64,000 nt of DNA from Coccinella septempunctata (Eukaryota > Arthropoda > Insecta > Coleoptera > Coccinellidae). The notes beneath the pieces were generated by a model that was not told where the DNA came from, ran no database searches, and saw nothing but the letters and a program-made list of their open reading frames with translations. The stretch covers positions 6,301,001 to 6,365,000 of the forward strand of contig NC_058198.1 in NCBI RefSeq assembly GCF_907165205.1, given 5' to 3'. Made by a program: the position numbers and the translations under genes. Numbering within the stretch: position 1 is the first letter of the stretch; each line of letters begins with the position of its first letter. Below, piece by piece: positions 63,825 to 64,000 of the stretch.

Positions 63825-64000
63825 GTGAGTACAACTTATAATGTAAACATTGACATCTTCCTAACTGTTTCATAACGTCTCAAAGGTTGTATCGCGAAAT
63901 GCTACAGTCGATTGATTTCTTCCTACTTTCATTCCATCGAAACCGCCAGCAAGATTCGAAATGCTTCTAATTCTGCAAATTTTCAATAAGTCCCAAGAGA

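Noticed and set aside
1..64000. tRNA, rRNA or CRISPR features
   Set aside because: No convincing cloverleaf, rRNA segment or regular direct-repeat array with spacers was found; the tandem arrays present have no spacer structure.

Overview
The window reads as nuclear DNA from an insect, probably a beetle. It is AT-rich, its genes are split by short GT-AG introns with conserved coding phase, and the proteins have clear animal orthologues. Spacers and introns hold mariner-like, Penelope-like and gypsy-like debris. The beetle assignment is inferred from general resemblance only.

Layout. (1) 1-7.4 kb, minus strand: a complete La-related protein 1 gene (larp1), 13 coding exons and 1,078 codons, with a La motif and C-terminal DM15 repeats. 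(2) 8.5-9.9 kb, plus strand: a small five-exon cathepsin L-like cysteine protease. (3) 10.3-12.8 kb, plus strand: subunit 2 of the conserved oligomeric Golgi complex (cog2), seven exons. (4) 13.6-39.1 kb, minus strand: a complete unc79 gene, the large auxiliary subunit of the NALCN sodium-leak channel. I could chain 34 coding exons with every phase matching, giving 2,644 codons plus stop. Its introns hold a roughly 3.5-kb higher-order tandem repeat and a folded-back Penelope-like fragment. (5) 39.1-43.4 kb: the unc79 upstream region and a 160-bp tandem repeat. (6) 43.38-43.64 kb, plus strand: the last coding exon of an unidentified gene ending in a transmembrane helix. (7) 44.4-50.3 kb: a 361-363-bp tandem repeat split by a 4,638-bp element that has 302-bp terminal inverted repeats and a TTA target duplication. 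Inside the element are a decayed gypsy-like pol region and a 617-bp TA-flanked MITE. (8) 50.3-55.8 kb: non-coding spacer. (9) 56.1 kb to the window edge, plus strand: the first coding exon of a DUSP10/MKP-5-like MAP-kinase phosphatase (rhodanese domain), a long intron, and a possible alternative TATA-driven first exon near 63.5-63.8 kb.

The genes do not form a pathway: larp1 (translation of TOP mRNAs), a protease, cog2 (Golgi traffic), unc79 (neuronal excitability) and the phosphatase (stress-kinase signalling) are ordinary neighbours. The unusual content lies in the nested mobile element, the intronic satellite, an in-frame 60-bp intron in unc79, and the phase-compatible alternative exon of the phosphatase. 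Exon boundaries were worked out by hand from splice signals, phase and remembered family similarity; no alignment or search was run.
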